DNA of 46,985 bases from an uncultured bacterium (GTDB lineage: Bacteria > Verrucomicrobiota > Lentisphaeria > Victivallales > Victivallaceae): contig URVC01000035.1 in assembly GCA_900551245.1 (NCBI GenBank), positions 1-46,985 on the forward strand, in the 5' to 3' direction. The position numbers were made by a program, and so were the translations under genes. Numbering within the stretch: position 1 is the stretch's first letter; every line of letters begins with the position of its first letter. This document shows, in pieces, positions 15,646-23,790 of this stretch. The notes under the pieces are model-generated. The model was not told the origin of the DNA. It ran no database searches and saw nothing but the letters and a program-made list of their open reading frames with translations.

Positions 15646-18042
15646 ATGAATCGCTGTCGTTTGTTGTTCTACATAATGGTCCTTGTACTTGTCTATAACT
15701 GCTTTGCTGTCGGAGAAACGTTTACTGTTCCAATTGGCTTTGATTTCATGTGGGGAAGTCAACTGTCGTCAAATCGGGAAGAGCCGCGGGATTGTTATGA
15801 ACTCAAGGCAAATACGCTGGTGATAAAAAAGGAACTTTTCGGCCTGACCTGCACGTTTTACAGCAGGGCGCTCCGCCCTTCCTCGAAGAATACAGTTTCA
15901 TTTCAAGTCCGTGCGACGGAGAGAAATGAAGCCCGCTTGAAAGCCTTTATCACTTTTTCCGCTTCTCATGACCTGGATGAAGAACAATGTAACGGCACAA
16001 CGGAAAAACGCGTTTTTGACCTTTCCTGTACAGCGGGGAAGGAGTTTCGAACTTTCAATTTCCCGTTGGTTCTCAACGCCGCGGATTTGAAATGCAGACA
16101 GTGCGGCCGTGCTTTGCATGCGGGGCGTTTTTTTCTTTCCGCGTATCTGGATCGATTTGCAAAAAACGAAAACGGTTCAGGCGGAACTGGCGGCGGTTTG
16201 GAACTCTCTCCCTTTTCCCTGACAATGGAGTTTCCGGTCGCTGTAACCGATCGGAAACATATTTCTTCTACGTTCTGGTTGACCGATATACGCAATCCGC
16301 CGAAGAAGACGGCTGTCGCTTCAAGTTTATCGCGAAAACGCGTTGAGCGCAGAAAAACAGCCGGCCAAGTGGTGGACGTCAGAAAAATCCAGGAAGAGCG
16401 AACGAGTTTCCAAGCCGTTCTTGACCTTCTCGACCGGGGGGATGAACCGGCGGCCGTGGCGGAGGCGGTACGAATCGGGGAGAAAAACCATTTCGCCGCA
16501 ATTTTCCTCTATCTGGCATACAGCCGGGGATACAACGGTGTGGCAATCGATTATTCGCTGGCGGCACGTTATTTCAGCAGTTTTATCGGTAGTTTTTCTG
16601 GAATCCGTACCCCCGGTTTCATGTTCTATCTTTCGGAGTATGAGGGCGTCTGGAAAAAATACCGTCTCCCGCCCACCGTGCCGGGCGAACGTGTCACAAT
16701 TCTGACCTGGGGTCGAGGCTACTCCTGTATGGAAGAGATTGTTCCTTTGCGGGGAACCCGGCCTCTGAAAGAGTGTTATGAAGAGAGAATGCGGAATATC
16801 GGTGGAACCGGTGCGCGAGTTCTTTATCTGATCGGCCGGGAACAAGCCGAGCCGATTCGTTCGGAACTTATGAAGATGGCGCGCGAGAGGGGCAGTGCGG
16901 AGGCCTGGGCCGATCCTTTCACTCCATATGAAGCACGTGTCCGTAATGACGTGTGGGAATTGAAGAATGAGGGGATGGTGGGAATTTCTTTTGAAAAATT
17001 TCAGGAGCTTCAGCATGCCGCTGAACTGGGGTATGTTCCTGCAAAACTCATGGTTGCCAAGTTGCTTTTGAAAAATTCATTTGACATCCCGCCCGACGCG
17101 GGCCGGGCACGGAAGCTGATACAGGAGGCGATCGCCACCTGCGAGAAGACCGCTGAGAGCGGCTGTCCTCACAGCAGGACAGATCTCTCTTATGCTCGAG
17201 AGCTTCAGAATGTCATCCCGGATGAAGAGGCGCCTACGGCCGAACTGCTCCGCCAGTGGTCGGCAATTCACTCTTCCGGCAATTCGACTTCACACGTGAA
17301 CAGCTTGACACTCTCTGTGCTGAACCACCTGTTATCCCACCGGGAAGACAATCCGGACCGTGGTTTTTTTCAGGCAATGTATCTGCCGGCAACCCGATCG
17401 GACCTGCAAAAAAAACTTCTCCGCGAGGCGGCGGAACAGGGAGGGCATCTTGCAATCCGGGCGTGTCTGAGCCGTTCTTTCGGACAGCGAGATCATTGGT
17501 ACTATCTTTATCTTGCCGGAAAAGCCGGACTTTCCGGTCAGGGGGAAACTCCCGAATCCTATTTCCGCAAGGCCTATGCAAGACTGAAAGAGCGTGCGAT
17601 TCTTGGCGGAGAGGAATATGTGCGGAATCTTTCTTTGCTTGCTCCCTTCAACAAAGATGCCAGATTGGAATATGAGAGGGTAACGTTCTGTCCTGAGTTC
17701 AAGTTGGAGAGCAGTGAGCCGGAAACTTTATCCGGAACCCTTGAAAAATTTTCCGGAAGGTGGGTTGTAAAGGTTCTGGCAAAACCTTCGGAGAAAACGC
17801 GATATCTCAACATTAGCCTGGAGCGGGAACAGGGCGGTTCCGTGTCGCTTTCCTCTTCATCTGCGGAAATATCCAACGGGCAGGTCTGGCTTGAGTACCC
17901 TGATTCGAACGGGAAGCCCTCATATATGAAGGTTAACACGTATTCTTCCATGACCGTCATCCCGAAAAAGATGAAACTTGTGATTTGCCCGCGTCAACAG
18001 CCTCTGGAATTGATCATAATTCCCGACCTGCCAAGACGGTAA
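15646..18042 (+). CDS. Secreted Sel1/TPR-like repeat protein, unknown function (cargo gene)
   Basis: 798 residues from the ATG 9 bp after GGGGAT; a TTG at 15640 is an alternative. A signal peptide (RLLFYIMVLVLVYNCFAVG) is followed by a beta-type region of about 200 residues, then alpha-helical repeats of Sel1 character (AAELGYVPAKLMVAKLLL, REAAEQGGHLAIRACLS, AGKAGLSGQGETPESYFRKA) and a final beta-rich part. Sel1 repeats are usually protein-binding scaffolds. Codon use is visibly less GC-rich than in neighbours. It is the only convincing gene between the two 280-bp repeats, so it is probably acquired cargo. I do not recognise a specific family. Confidence 0.75.
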   Translation: MNRCRLLFYIMVLVLVYNCFAVGETFTVPIGFDFMWGSQLSSNREEPRDCYELKANTLVIKKELFGLTCTFYSRALRPSSKNTVSFQVRATERNEARLKAFITFSASHDLDEEQCNGTTEKRVFDLSCTAGKEFRTFNFPLVLNAADLKCRQCGRALHAGRFFLSAYLDRFAKNENGSGGTGGGLELSPFSLTMEFPVAVTDRKHISSTFWLTDIRNPPKKTAVASSLSRKRVERRKTAGQVVDVRKIQEERTSFQAVLDLLDRGDEPAAVAEAVRIGEKNHFAAIFLYLAYSRGYNGVAIDYSLAARYFSSFIGSFSGIRTPGFMFYLSEYEGVWKKYRLPPTVPGERVTILTWGRGYSCMEEIVPLRGTRPLKECYEERMRNIGGTGARVLYLIGREQAEPIRSELMKMARERGSAEAWADPFTPYEARVRNDVWELKNEGMVGISFEKFQELQHAAELGYVPAKLMVAKLLLKNSFDIPPDAGRARKLIQEAIATCEKTAESGCPHSRTDLSYARELQNVIPDEEAPTAELLRQWSAIHSSGNSTSHVNSLTLSVLNHLLSHREDNPDRGFFQAMYLPATRSDLQKKLLREAAEQGGHLAIRACLSRSFGQRDHWYYLYLAGKAGLSGQGETPESYFRKAYARLKERAILGGEEYVRNLSLLAPFNKDARLEYERVTFCPEFKLESSEPETLSGTLEKFSGRWVVKVLAKPSEKTRYLNISLEREQGGSVSLSSSSAEISNGQVWLEYPDSNGKPSYMKVNTYSSMTVIPKKMKLVICPRQQPLELIIIPDLPRR

Positions 18043-18300
18043 CGAGGGGGGATGGAAAGAACGCAATCCTTCCGGGCCGATTTCTGCCGGGGAGGCTGCT
18101 GGATACCTGAGAAAAAACGGGTGTTTCATGAAAAGCGAATGACGCAAATTCAGACGCAACATCGCTTGAGCACGTCGCGTGAAGAACGAATTGTCGCGGA
18201 ATTACCGGAAAAGGGCGCTCCTGCAATTGTTGCCGTTACTCGGTTGGAACGCAAGAGCGCAAGCTGCCGAGTGGTCATTGACGCACGTGTTAGAAATCAC
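18043..18300. other. Non-coding tail of the cargo segment
   Basis: 258 bp between the Sel1-like gene and the right repeat. A frame beginning ATG 18052 reads into the repeat but its GAGGGGG lies directly against the start codon and it has no family character. Possibly the eroded end of imported DNA. Confidence 0.45.
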
Positions 18301-18580
18301 TGCTTCGAGGACGCGGAAACGGGTTGTCGTCGCCTGAATGCCGCGTTTCAGCCGCGGAAGATGAAAAACACCGCTCCCGCAATGCAGAAGGCCGCATAGA
18401 GGTAGTTCCACGAGAGCGATTCCTTCATGTAAAGCAGGGTGAAGGGGACGAAGACACTGAGTGAGATCACCTCCTGAAGAATCTTCAGCTGCCCGAGCGA
18501 AAGCGTGGTGTGACCGATCCGGTTGGCGGGCACCTGGAGCAGATATTCAAACAAGGCGATGCTCCAGCTCGCCAGCGCGG
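18301..18580 (+). repeat. Right copy of the 280-bp direct repeat
   Basis: Same orientation as 15058-15337. It starts with a 37-bp stranded fragment of the activase 3' end and continues through the intact DUF486 gene's 3' part. The ancestral order (activase, short gap, convergent DUF486) can be rebuilt by joining the left flank to this copy. Confidence 0.95.
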
Positions 18581-18698
18581 CGACATACCACGCCCGGTTG
18601 GAGAGGTTTTTCAGGTGGCCGTACCATGCAAAGGTCATGAATACGTTGGAAAGAATCAGCAGACCGATGGTCTGCGCCGTCGGAGGTATGTTCATCAT
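18348..18698 (-). CDS. DUF486 (COG3169) DMT-family small membrane protein
   Basis: 116 residues (or 115 from the second of two adjacent ATGs) with four hydrophobic segments: TIGLLILSNVFMTFAWYG, WYVAALASWSIALFEYLL, VISLSVFVPFTLLYM and YLYAAFCIAGAVFFIF. The motif FEYLLQVPANRIG is characteristic of the family. A CAGG lies about 7 nt upstream of the first ATG on the minus strand. Members resemble half-size drug/metabolite transporters but no substrate is established. Its 3' two-thirds is duplicated at 15105-15337. Confidence 0.9.
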   Translation of the reverse strand: MMNIPPTAQTIGLLILSNVFMTFAWYGHLKNLSNRAWYVAALASWSIALFEYLLQVPANRIGHTTLSLGQLKILQEVISLSVFVPFTLLYMKESLSWNYLYAAFCIAGAVFFIFRG

Positions 18699-18820
18699 AT
18701 TCGCCTGAAGGTTGATCCTGCCGGAGAGGAGGAAGGTGCCTTGCAGGCGGGAAATCCGGCGCGGAAATCCGCGGAACGGCTTTTTTTGCGGAGCGAATGC
18801 ATCTTTTCTCTCTTTCCGGT

Positions 18821-18849
18821 TTGAAAACATCGTTGTGCAACGTTATAAT
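18821..18849 (+). promoter_or_regulatory. Promoter of the PP2C/ABC operon
   Basis: TTGAAA (18821-18826), 17-bp spacer, TATAAT (18844-18849), about 65 bp before the PP2C start codon. Confidence 0.7.
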
Positions 18850-18915
18850 AGATACAATCAACGCGCCATTTGCAAGGCGCAACGAAAAGAAATAACGGAA
18901 ATCTCTGGATTTACT

Positions 18916-19680
18916 ATGCTCAACCGCACCGGAATCACCATTGCCGGCGAAAGCAATCCCGGGCTGGTCCGGCGGCACAATGAGGATAATTTCGTCATTG
19001 TCGCTCTGCCGGAGCGGTCGAGCATCCTCGCCGTCGTCGCCGACGGCGTCGGCGGCCACAGCAACGGCGGCATGGCGAGTCTGATCTGCTGCCGCGATCT
19101 CGCCGATGCCTATTTCAGCATTCCGGACGAAGAGCTCTCCACCCCGTTGCAGGCGGAAAAATTTTTGCGGGATGAAATCCGGGTCATCAATCGGAAGATC
19201 TTTGAACGCAACTACTTTGAGGAACTCCGCCGCCCGATGGGCAGCACGATCCTCGCCGTGCTTTTTCTGCAGGATTCTCTCGTGATGGCCAGCGCCGGCG
19301 ATACCCGGCTTTATGAATTGCCGCCGGACCGGCCGCTCCGTCAGCTCTCGGTCGATCATACGCTCAGCGCCGCCTATCTGCGCGCCCATGGCCGAAATCC
19401 GGAAAACCGCGCGGTGCTCCGCAATGTCATCATGCGCGCGGTCGGGCCCCGGCGGGAGCTGGCGCTCGACGTGCGGGTGTTTCGCAAACCGGCGGGGGCG
19501 CGCTATCTCTTCTGCACCGACGGCGCGTATCGCTACTCTTCCGACCGGCAGTTGCGGGAGGCGCTGGAGGATGCCTTCGTGCCGCGCGACACCGTTTCCG
19601 CGGTGATGCGCACCGCGCTGCTCCGCGGCGGGCATGACAACATCACCGTGATCGCCGCATTCGTCGAGAGGGGGAGCTGA
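18916..19680 (+). CDS. PP2C-family Ser/Thr protein phosphatase
   Basis: 254 residues containing the ordered PP2C/PPM motifs: NPGLVRRHNEDNF, VVADGVGGHSNGG, STILAVLF, SAGDTRLYEL, LFCTDG and GGHDNITVI. The metal-binding Asp residues in DGVGG, TDG and HDN are all present, so activity is expected. The ATG at 18916 gives a protein of normal minimal PP2C length, although it has only weak ribosome-binding sequence. Its stop overlaps the ABC ATPase start by one base. In bacteria such phosphatases oppose Hanks-type kinases; none is in the window, but three FHA (phosphothreonine-binding) proteins are. Confidence 0.93.
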   Translation: MLNRTGITIAGESNPGLVRRHNEDNFVIVALPERSSILAVVADGVGGHSNGGMASLICCRDLADAYFSIPDEELSTPLQAEKFLRDEIRVINRKIFERNYFEELRRPMGSTILAVLFLQDSLVMASAGDTRLYELPPDRPLRQLSVDHTLSAAYLRAHGRNPENRAVLRNVIMRAVGPRRELALDVRVFRKPAGARYLFCTDGAYRYSSDRQLREALEDAFVPRDTVSAVMRTALLRGGHDNITVIAAFVERGS

Positions 19681-20657
19681 TGGCACTGCTGGAGGTGGAA
19701 GATCTCAAGGTGCACTACCCGGTGCGCGGCTCCTGGTTCCGGCCGAAGCGGTTTGTCCGTGCCGTCGACGGGGTCTCCTTCTCTCTGGAGGCGGGCGAGA
19801 CGGTCGGTCTGGTCGGGGAGTCCGGCTGCGGCAAGAGCACGCTCGGGCGGGCGCTGGTCCGGCTGGAGCAACCGGTTTCGGGCCGGGTGCTGCTCGATGG
19901 AAAAGACATGGCGGCGCTGCGGGGGCGTGAACTGCGCCGGGCGCGCCGGAACTTTCAGATGATCTTCCAGGATCCCTACGGTTCGCTCAATCCGCGGCTG
20001 ACCGTGTGGGCGGCGCTCGACGAGGTGCTGGCGCTTCACTCCGGGCTGGAGCGGGAGGCGCGGCAGCGGCGGGCGGTGGAGCTGCTCGAACGGGTCGGAC
20101 TTTCGGCGGAGGCGCTCTACCGGTATCCGCATCAGTTTTCCGGCGGACAGCGGCAGCGGATCGGCATCGCCCGCGCACTGGCGGCGGAGCCGCGCTTCAT
20201 CGTCGCCGACGAACCGGTTTCCGCCCTCGACGTGAGCGTGCAGGCGGCGATCATCAATCTGCTCGACGACATCCGGCGGGAGACCGGGACTTCGTTTCTC
20301 TTCATCGCGCACGATCTTGCGGTGGTCGAACACATCTCCTCGCGGATTCTGGTGATGTATCTGGGGCACATCGTCGAAAGCGCGCCGTCGCGGGAGCTGG
20401 TGGCGTCGCCGCGTCACCCCTACACGCAGGCGCTTCTGTCGGCGGTTCCGACGCTGGATGCGGCGGGGCGGAAGCGGATTGTCCTGCCCGGTGATGTGCC
20501 CTCTCCGCTGTCGCCGCCTGCGGGGTGTCCGTTTCATCCGCGCTGTCCGCGGGCGCAGGAGCGCTGCCGCCGGGAGGCGCCGCCGCTTGCCGCCGTGCCG
20601 GGATCGGCGCGAAAGTGCGCCTGTTTTTACCCCGTGGAAGGGGAGCAAACGGCGTAA
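19680..20657 (+). CDS. Oligopeptide/dipeptide-type ABC transporter ATP-binding protein (OppF-like)
   Basis: 325 residues with Walker A GESGCGKST (46-54), Q-loop MIFQDPYGSLNPR, signature FSGGQRQRIGIARAL, Walker B RFIVADEPVSALD and the switch His in LFIAHDLAVVEHIS. The C-terminal cysteine-containing tail (CPFHPRCPRAQERC) is the oligopeptide-transporter C-terminal domain. OppD, permease and binding-protein genes are absent nearby, so it is either an orphan that joins components encoded elsewhere or the end of a scattered system. It is translationally coupled to the PP2C gene. Confidence 0.93.
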   Translation: MALLEVEDLKVHYPVRGSWFRPKRFVRAVDGVSFSLEAGETVGLVGESGCGKSTLGRALVRLEQPVSGRVLLDGKDMAALRGRELRRARRNFQMIFQDPYGSLNPRLTVWAALDEVLALHSGLEREARQRRAVELLERVGLSAEALYRYPHQFSGGQRQRIGIARALAAEPRFIVADEPVSALDVSVQAAIINLLDDIRRETGTSFLFIAHDLAVVEHISSRILVMYLGHIVESAPSRELVASPRHPYTQALLSAVPTLDAAGRKRIVLPGDVPSPLSPPAGCPFHPRCPRAQERCRREAPPLAAVPGSARKCACFYPVEGEQTA

Positions 20658-20693
20658 TGTGCGGATTTTCTGAGATAAATCTGCGATTCCATG

Positions 20694-20721
20694 TTGCAAA
20701 TCCGGCCGGAGGGATTATATT
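20694..20721 (+). promoter_or_regulatory. Possible promoter of the FHA protein gene
   Basis: TTGCAA (20694-20699), 16-bp spacer, TATATT (20716-20721), about 60 bp upstream of the ATG at 20781. Confidence 0.45.
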
Positions 20722-20780
20722 TCGAGAAAAGAGTGTATCTGTGAGAGTATAACCGTTTCGACTATAGAGGGCATGGGGTT

Positions 20781-21323
20781 ATGGCGGACCATCCGAAATT
20801 GACAGTTCTGTATGAAAAGCTTCGGGGCAAGACCTTCGAGATCGACAAGGATCAGATGAGCATCGGCCGCCGGGATGGGATGGATATCTGCATCAAGGAT
20901 TCCAGCTTGAGCGGTCATCATGCCGACATCATCCGGAGCGAACAGAACGGGAAGACCGTTTATATTCTGCGTGACAACGACAGTACCAACGGCACCCGGA
21001 TCAACAACGTTCCGATTACGGAGCAGGTGCTGAAGAATTCCGACCTCATTCTGCTCGGCGGCGTCGAAGTTCTGTTCGACAGCAACGAGGAAGGCGGCGA
21101 ATCGGGGAGCTTCACCAAGACGCATACGATCGATCTCTCCAGCATCGACAGCAATGTTTCGACGGTTCAGACGATGATCAATCTCTCGCCGTTTGCCGCC
21201 GGGGAGCGCAAGAAGCATGCGATGGTGCAGAAGGCGATCATCGGCGTGGTGGCGCTGACGGCGCTCGCTGTGGTCGGGCTGGTGATCTGGGTGCTGATCA
21301 ATATGCTCGAGACATTTTCGTGA
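20781..21323 (+). CDS. FHA-domain protein with C-terminal membrane anchor
   Basis: 180 residues. FHA domain in about residues 8-95: MSIGRRDGMDICI, SSLSGHHADI (Gly and Ser/His of the phosphothreonine pocket) and DNDSTNGTRINN. A Ser/Thr-rich linker with many possible phosphorylation sites follows, then one membrane segment (AIIGVVALTALAVVGLVIWV) at the C-terminus. The topology places the FHA domain in the cytoplasm, tethered to the membrane. It lies between the PP2C/ABC genes and ftsH, which suggests a membrane-associated phospho-dependent role; partners are unknown. Confidence 0.9.
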   Translation: MADHPKLTVLYEKLRGKTFEIDKDQMSIGRRDGMDICIKDSSLSGHHADIIRSEQNGKTVYILRDNDSTNGTRINNVPITEQVLKNSDLILLGGVEVLFDSNEEGGESGSFTKTHTIDLSSIDSNVSTVQTMINLSPFAAGERKKHAMVQKAIIGVVALTALAVVGLVIWVLINMLETFS

Positions 21324-21428
21324 TTTCGTTTCACCGGCAGGGGGAAACGACAGGATAGCCGTCCCGTCCGGTGGCTCTGGTTCGCCGGCAGGGCGGTGGT
21401 TTTTGATTGAAGAGGAGTAATTTTCCGG

Positions 21429-23504
21429 ATGCAAGAAAAAGAGAATAAAGAGAAAAACGAGATGGATCCGAAGCGGGTCGGAGAGGATCGTCCGGGCCGC
21501 GAGAAGAACAACCCGTTTCAGCGGGGGCGTCTGCCGGCTCCGCGTTCCAGCCGGGCCGCCGTGGTCTGGCTGGTTCTGCTGCTGGCGATCGGGTCGCTGG
21601 TGCTGTTCCGCGGATACGGCCCGTCGAAGGTGGTCACGCTTTCGCAGAGTGAATTTGAGCGTCTCTTGCGGGAGTCGAAGGTTGCTTCCGCAGTAATGAC
21701 CGCGGAGAGCGACCGCATTTTCAACGTGGAAGGCAAACTCCGCAGCGGTGCTGCCGGTTCGGAGAGCAAGGTCGTCGAAAACAAGGCGCCGGAAAGCACC
21801 CGGGGGGGGCGCGGGAATCTTTCCGGGCTGACTCCCTACAAGACCCGGGTGATCTACTCCGAGCGTCTGGCCGAGCTCATGAACGGCATCCGGGTCCGGG
21901 TGGATTCCAACAACGCCGGTCTCTGGAACTTTCTGCTTGTGGGGATTCTGCCGGTACTGCTGATTGTCGGAGTGATCTACTTCTTCACTGCCAGGCAGAT
22001 GCGGATGACCGGGCGCGGTGCGATGGATTTCGGTAAAAGCAAGGCGCGGATGATCCCGCCGGATGAACTGCACGTCAAGTTCGACGACATCGCGGGGGCC
22101 GACGAGGCCAAGGAGGAGATCGGCGAGATCGTCGAGTACCTCAAGGATCCGCTGCGCTTCCAGCTGGTCGGCGGGCAGATCCCGAAGGGGTGTCTGCTGG
22201 TCGGCGATCCCGGTACCGGCAAGACGTTGATGGCGAAGGCGGTGGCCTGCGAAGCCGGCGTGCCGTTCTTCTCGATCAGCGGTTCGGATTTTGTGGAGAT
22301 GTTCGTCGGCGTCGGCGCGAGCCGGGTGCGCGACATGTTCGAGCAGGCGCGCAAGAGCACGCCCTGCCTGATTTTCATCGATGAGATCGACGCGGTGGGC
22401 CGTTCCCGCTTCTCCGGCTGGGGCGGCGGGCACGACGAACGCGAACAGACGCTGAACGCCATGCTGGTTGAGATGGATGGTCTGGAGAGCCGGGCGGGTG
22501 TGATTGTGCTCGCCGCGACCAACCGGCCCGATGTGCTCGACCCGGCACTGCTCCGGCCGGGGCGGTTCGACCGGCAGGTGGTGATGGATCTGCCCGACAT
22601 CGCCGGACGGCGCAAGATTCTCGATGTGCATGTGAAAAAGATCAAGGTGGATCCCTCGATCGACCTCGACGTGGTGGCCCGCACGACGCCCGGGTTCAGC
22701 GGTGCCGACCTGGCGAATCTCTGCAACGAAGCGGCGCTGCTGGCCGCCCGGCGCAACCGGGAGGCGGTTACGCAGGCGGATCTTGAAGAGGCGCGCGATA
22801 AGGTCAGTTACGGCACCGAGCGCCGGAGCCGTAAGATCACCGAGCGGGAGCGCCGCCTGACCGCCTATCATGAGGCGGGCCATGCGCTGGTTGCGCTTCA
22901 CAACGAGCACTGTACGCCGGTGCACAAGGTGACGATCATTCCGCGCGGGCAGTCCTACCTCGGCGCTACCTTCACGATGCCGAAGGAGGATGTCTACACC
23001 CGCAGCAAGCTGGAGCTTGAGGCGGAGATGGCGATGACCATGGGCGGCCGCGCCGCCGAGGAGCTGGTGATCGGCGATGTGACCACCGGTGCGGCGAGCG
23101 ACATCAACCATCTCACTTCGATCGCCCGCCGGATGGTCTGCATCTTCGGTATGAGCGACAAGATCGGGCCGACCAAATGCGGCGATTTCCCGGCGCACCC
23201 GCATATGCGCATTGACATGCCGCCGCCGGAATCGTGCAGTCCGGAGACGGTGCGCGAGATCGATCTTGAGGTGCGGCGGCTGGTGACGAATGCGATGAAC
23301 GCGGCGCGCGAATGCCTCAGGACGCATCGCGACGAGCTGGAAAAACTTGCTCAGGCGCTGCTGGAACGCGAGACGCTTTCGATCGACGAGATCAATACGC
23401 TGCTCGGATTGAATCCGGAGGCGGAAAAGCGCGAAGATGTTCCGGGGCAGGCGCAGGAGATCAGGCCCACCACCGATGCCGGAACTGTCGGAAACAGCCT
23501 TTAA
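21429..23504 (+). CDS. ftsH: ATP-dependent zinc metalloprotease FtsH
   Basis: 691 residues. Two membrane segments (about 39-56 and 163-186) flank a roughly 105-residue periplasmic domain. The AAA+ domain has Walker A GDPGTGKT (259-266), Walker B IFIDEID (Asp318, Glu319) and the second region of homology (NRPDVLDPALLRPGRFDRQ). The protease domain carries HEAGH (481-485). It degrades misfolded and regulatory membrane proteins as a hexamer. A GAGGAG lies upstream of the ATG. The N-terminus has a charged extension and the last residues a short disordered tail. The 3' end overlaps the DUF167 gene by 29 bp. Confidence 0.97.
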   Translation: MQEKENKEKNEMDPKRVGEDRPGREKNNPFQRGRLPAPRSSRAAVVWLVLLLAIGSLVLFRGYGPSKVVTLSQSEFERLLRESKVASAVMTAESDRIFNVEGKLRSGAAGSESKVVENKAPESTRGGRGNLSGLTPYKTRVIYSERLAELMNGIRVRVDSNNAGLWNFLLVGILPVLLIVGVIYFFTARQMRMTGRGAMDFGKSKARMIPPDELHVKFDDIAGADEAKEEIGEIVEYLKDPLRFQLVGGQIPKGCLLVGDPGTGKTLMAKAVACEAGVPFFSISGSDFVEMFVGVGASRVRDMFEQARKSTPCLIFIDEIDAVGRSRFSGWGGGHDEREQTLNAMLVEMDGLESRAGVIVLAATNRPDVLDPALLRPGRFDRQVVMDLPDIAGRRKILDVHVKKIKVDPSIDLDVVARTTPGFSGADLANLCNEAALLAARRNREAVTQADLEEARDKVSYGTERRSRKITERERRLTAYHEAGHALVALHNEHCTPVHKVTIIPRGQSYLGATFTMPKEDVYTRSKLELEAEMAMTMGGRAAEELVIGDVTTGAASDINHLTSIARRMVCIFGMSDKIGPTKCGDFPAHPHMRIDMPPPESCSPETVREIDLEVRRLVTNAMNAARECLRTHRDELEKLAQALLERETLSIDEINTLLGLNPEAEKREDVPGQAQEIRPTTDAGTVGNSL

Positions 23505-23790
23505 GCCGGTTGCCGGCGGCTGCCGGGTTTCGCTCCGGGTGCAGCCCGGGGCGAGCCGCAACGCGGTTGCCGGCAGTTACGGCGACGCCGTGAAGATCGC
23601 TCTGCAGGCGCCGCCGGTGGATGGCCGGGCAAACCAGGCGCTCTGCCGGTTGCTCGCCGACTGGTGCGGCATTCCCAAAAGCAGTGTCGAGCTCAAATCC
23701 GGCCAGACCGGCCGGAGCAAGGTGCTGGAACTCGCCGGCGTCACCCCCGAAGAACTCAAAGCAATTTTAACGCAGCATATGGAAAAATGA
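23476..23790 (+). CDS. DUF167 / YggU-family protein
   Basis: 104 residues matching the small DUF167 fold: CRVSLRVQPGASRNAVAG, VKIALQAPPVDGRANQALCRLLA and SSVELKSGQTGRSKVLELAG. The conserved VQPGA and PPVDGRAN motifs are clear. Function is unknown in the family. It begins inside the ftsH reading frame and its stop overlaps the phosphoglycerate mutase start (ATGA), so the three genes are probably translated from one mRNA. Confidence 0.92.
   Translation: MPELSETAFKPVAGGCRVSLRVQPGASRNAVAGSYGDAVKIALQAPPVDGRANQALCRLLADWCGIPKSSVELKSGQTGRSKVLELAGVTPEELKAILTQHMEK

Noticed and set aside
18052..18399. Plus-strand frame crossing from cargo into the right repeat
   Set aside because: No usable ribosome binding site spacing, no family features, and its end is a repeat-derived sequence read in a non-native frame.
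15058..18580. Composite transposon or IS-flanked element
   Set aside because: The repeats are chromosomal gene ends, not insertion sequences; no transposase, terminal inverted repeats or integrase are visible.
20715..23561. Minus-strand open frame of about 948 codons opposite the FHA protein and ftsH
   Set aside because: Antisense shadow of two clearly conserved genes; composition is His/Arg/Pro-rich without domains.
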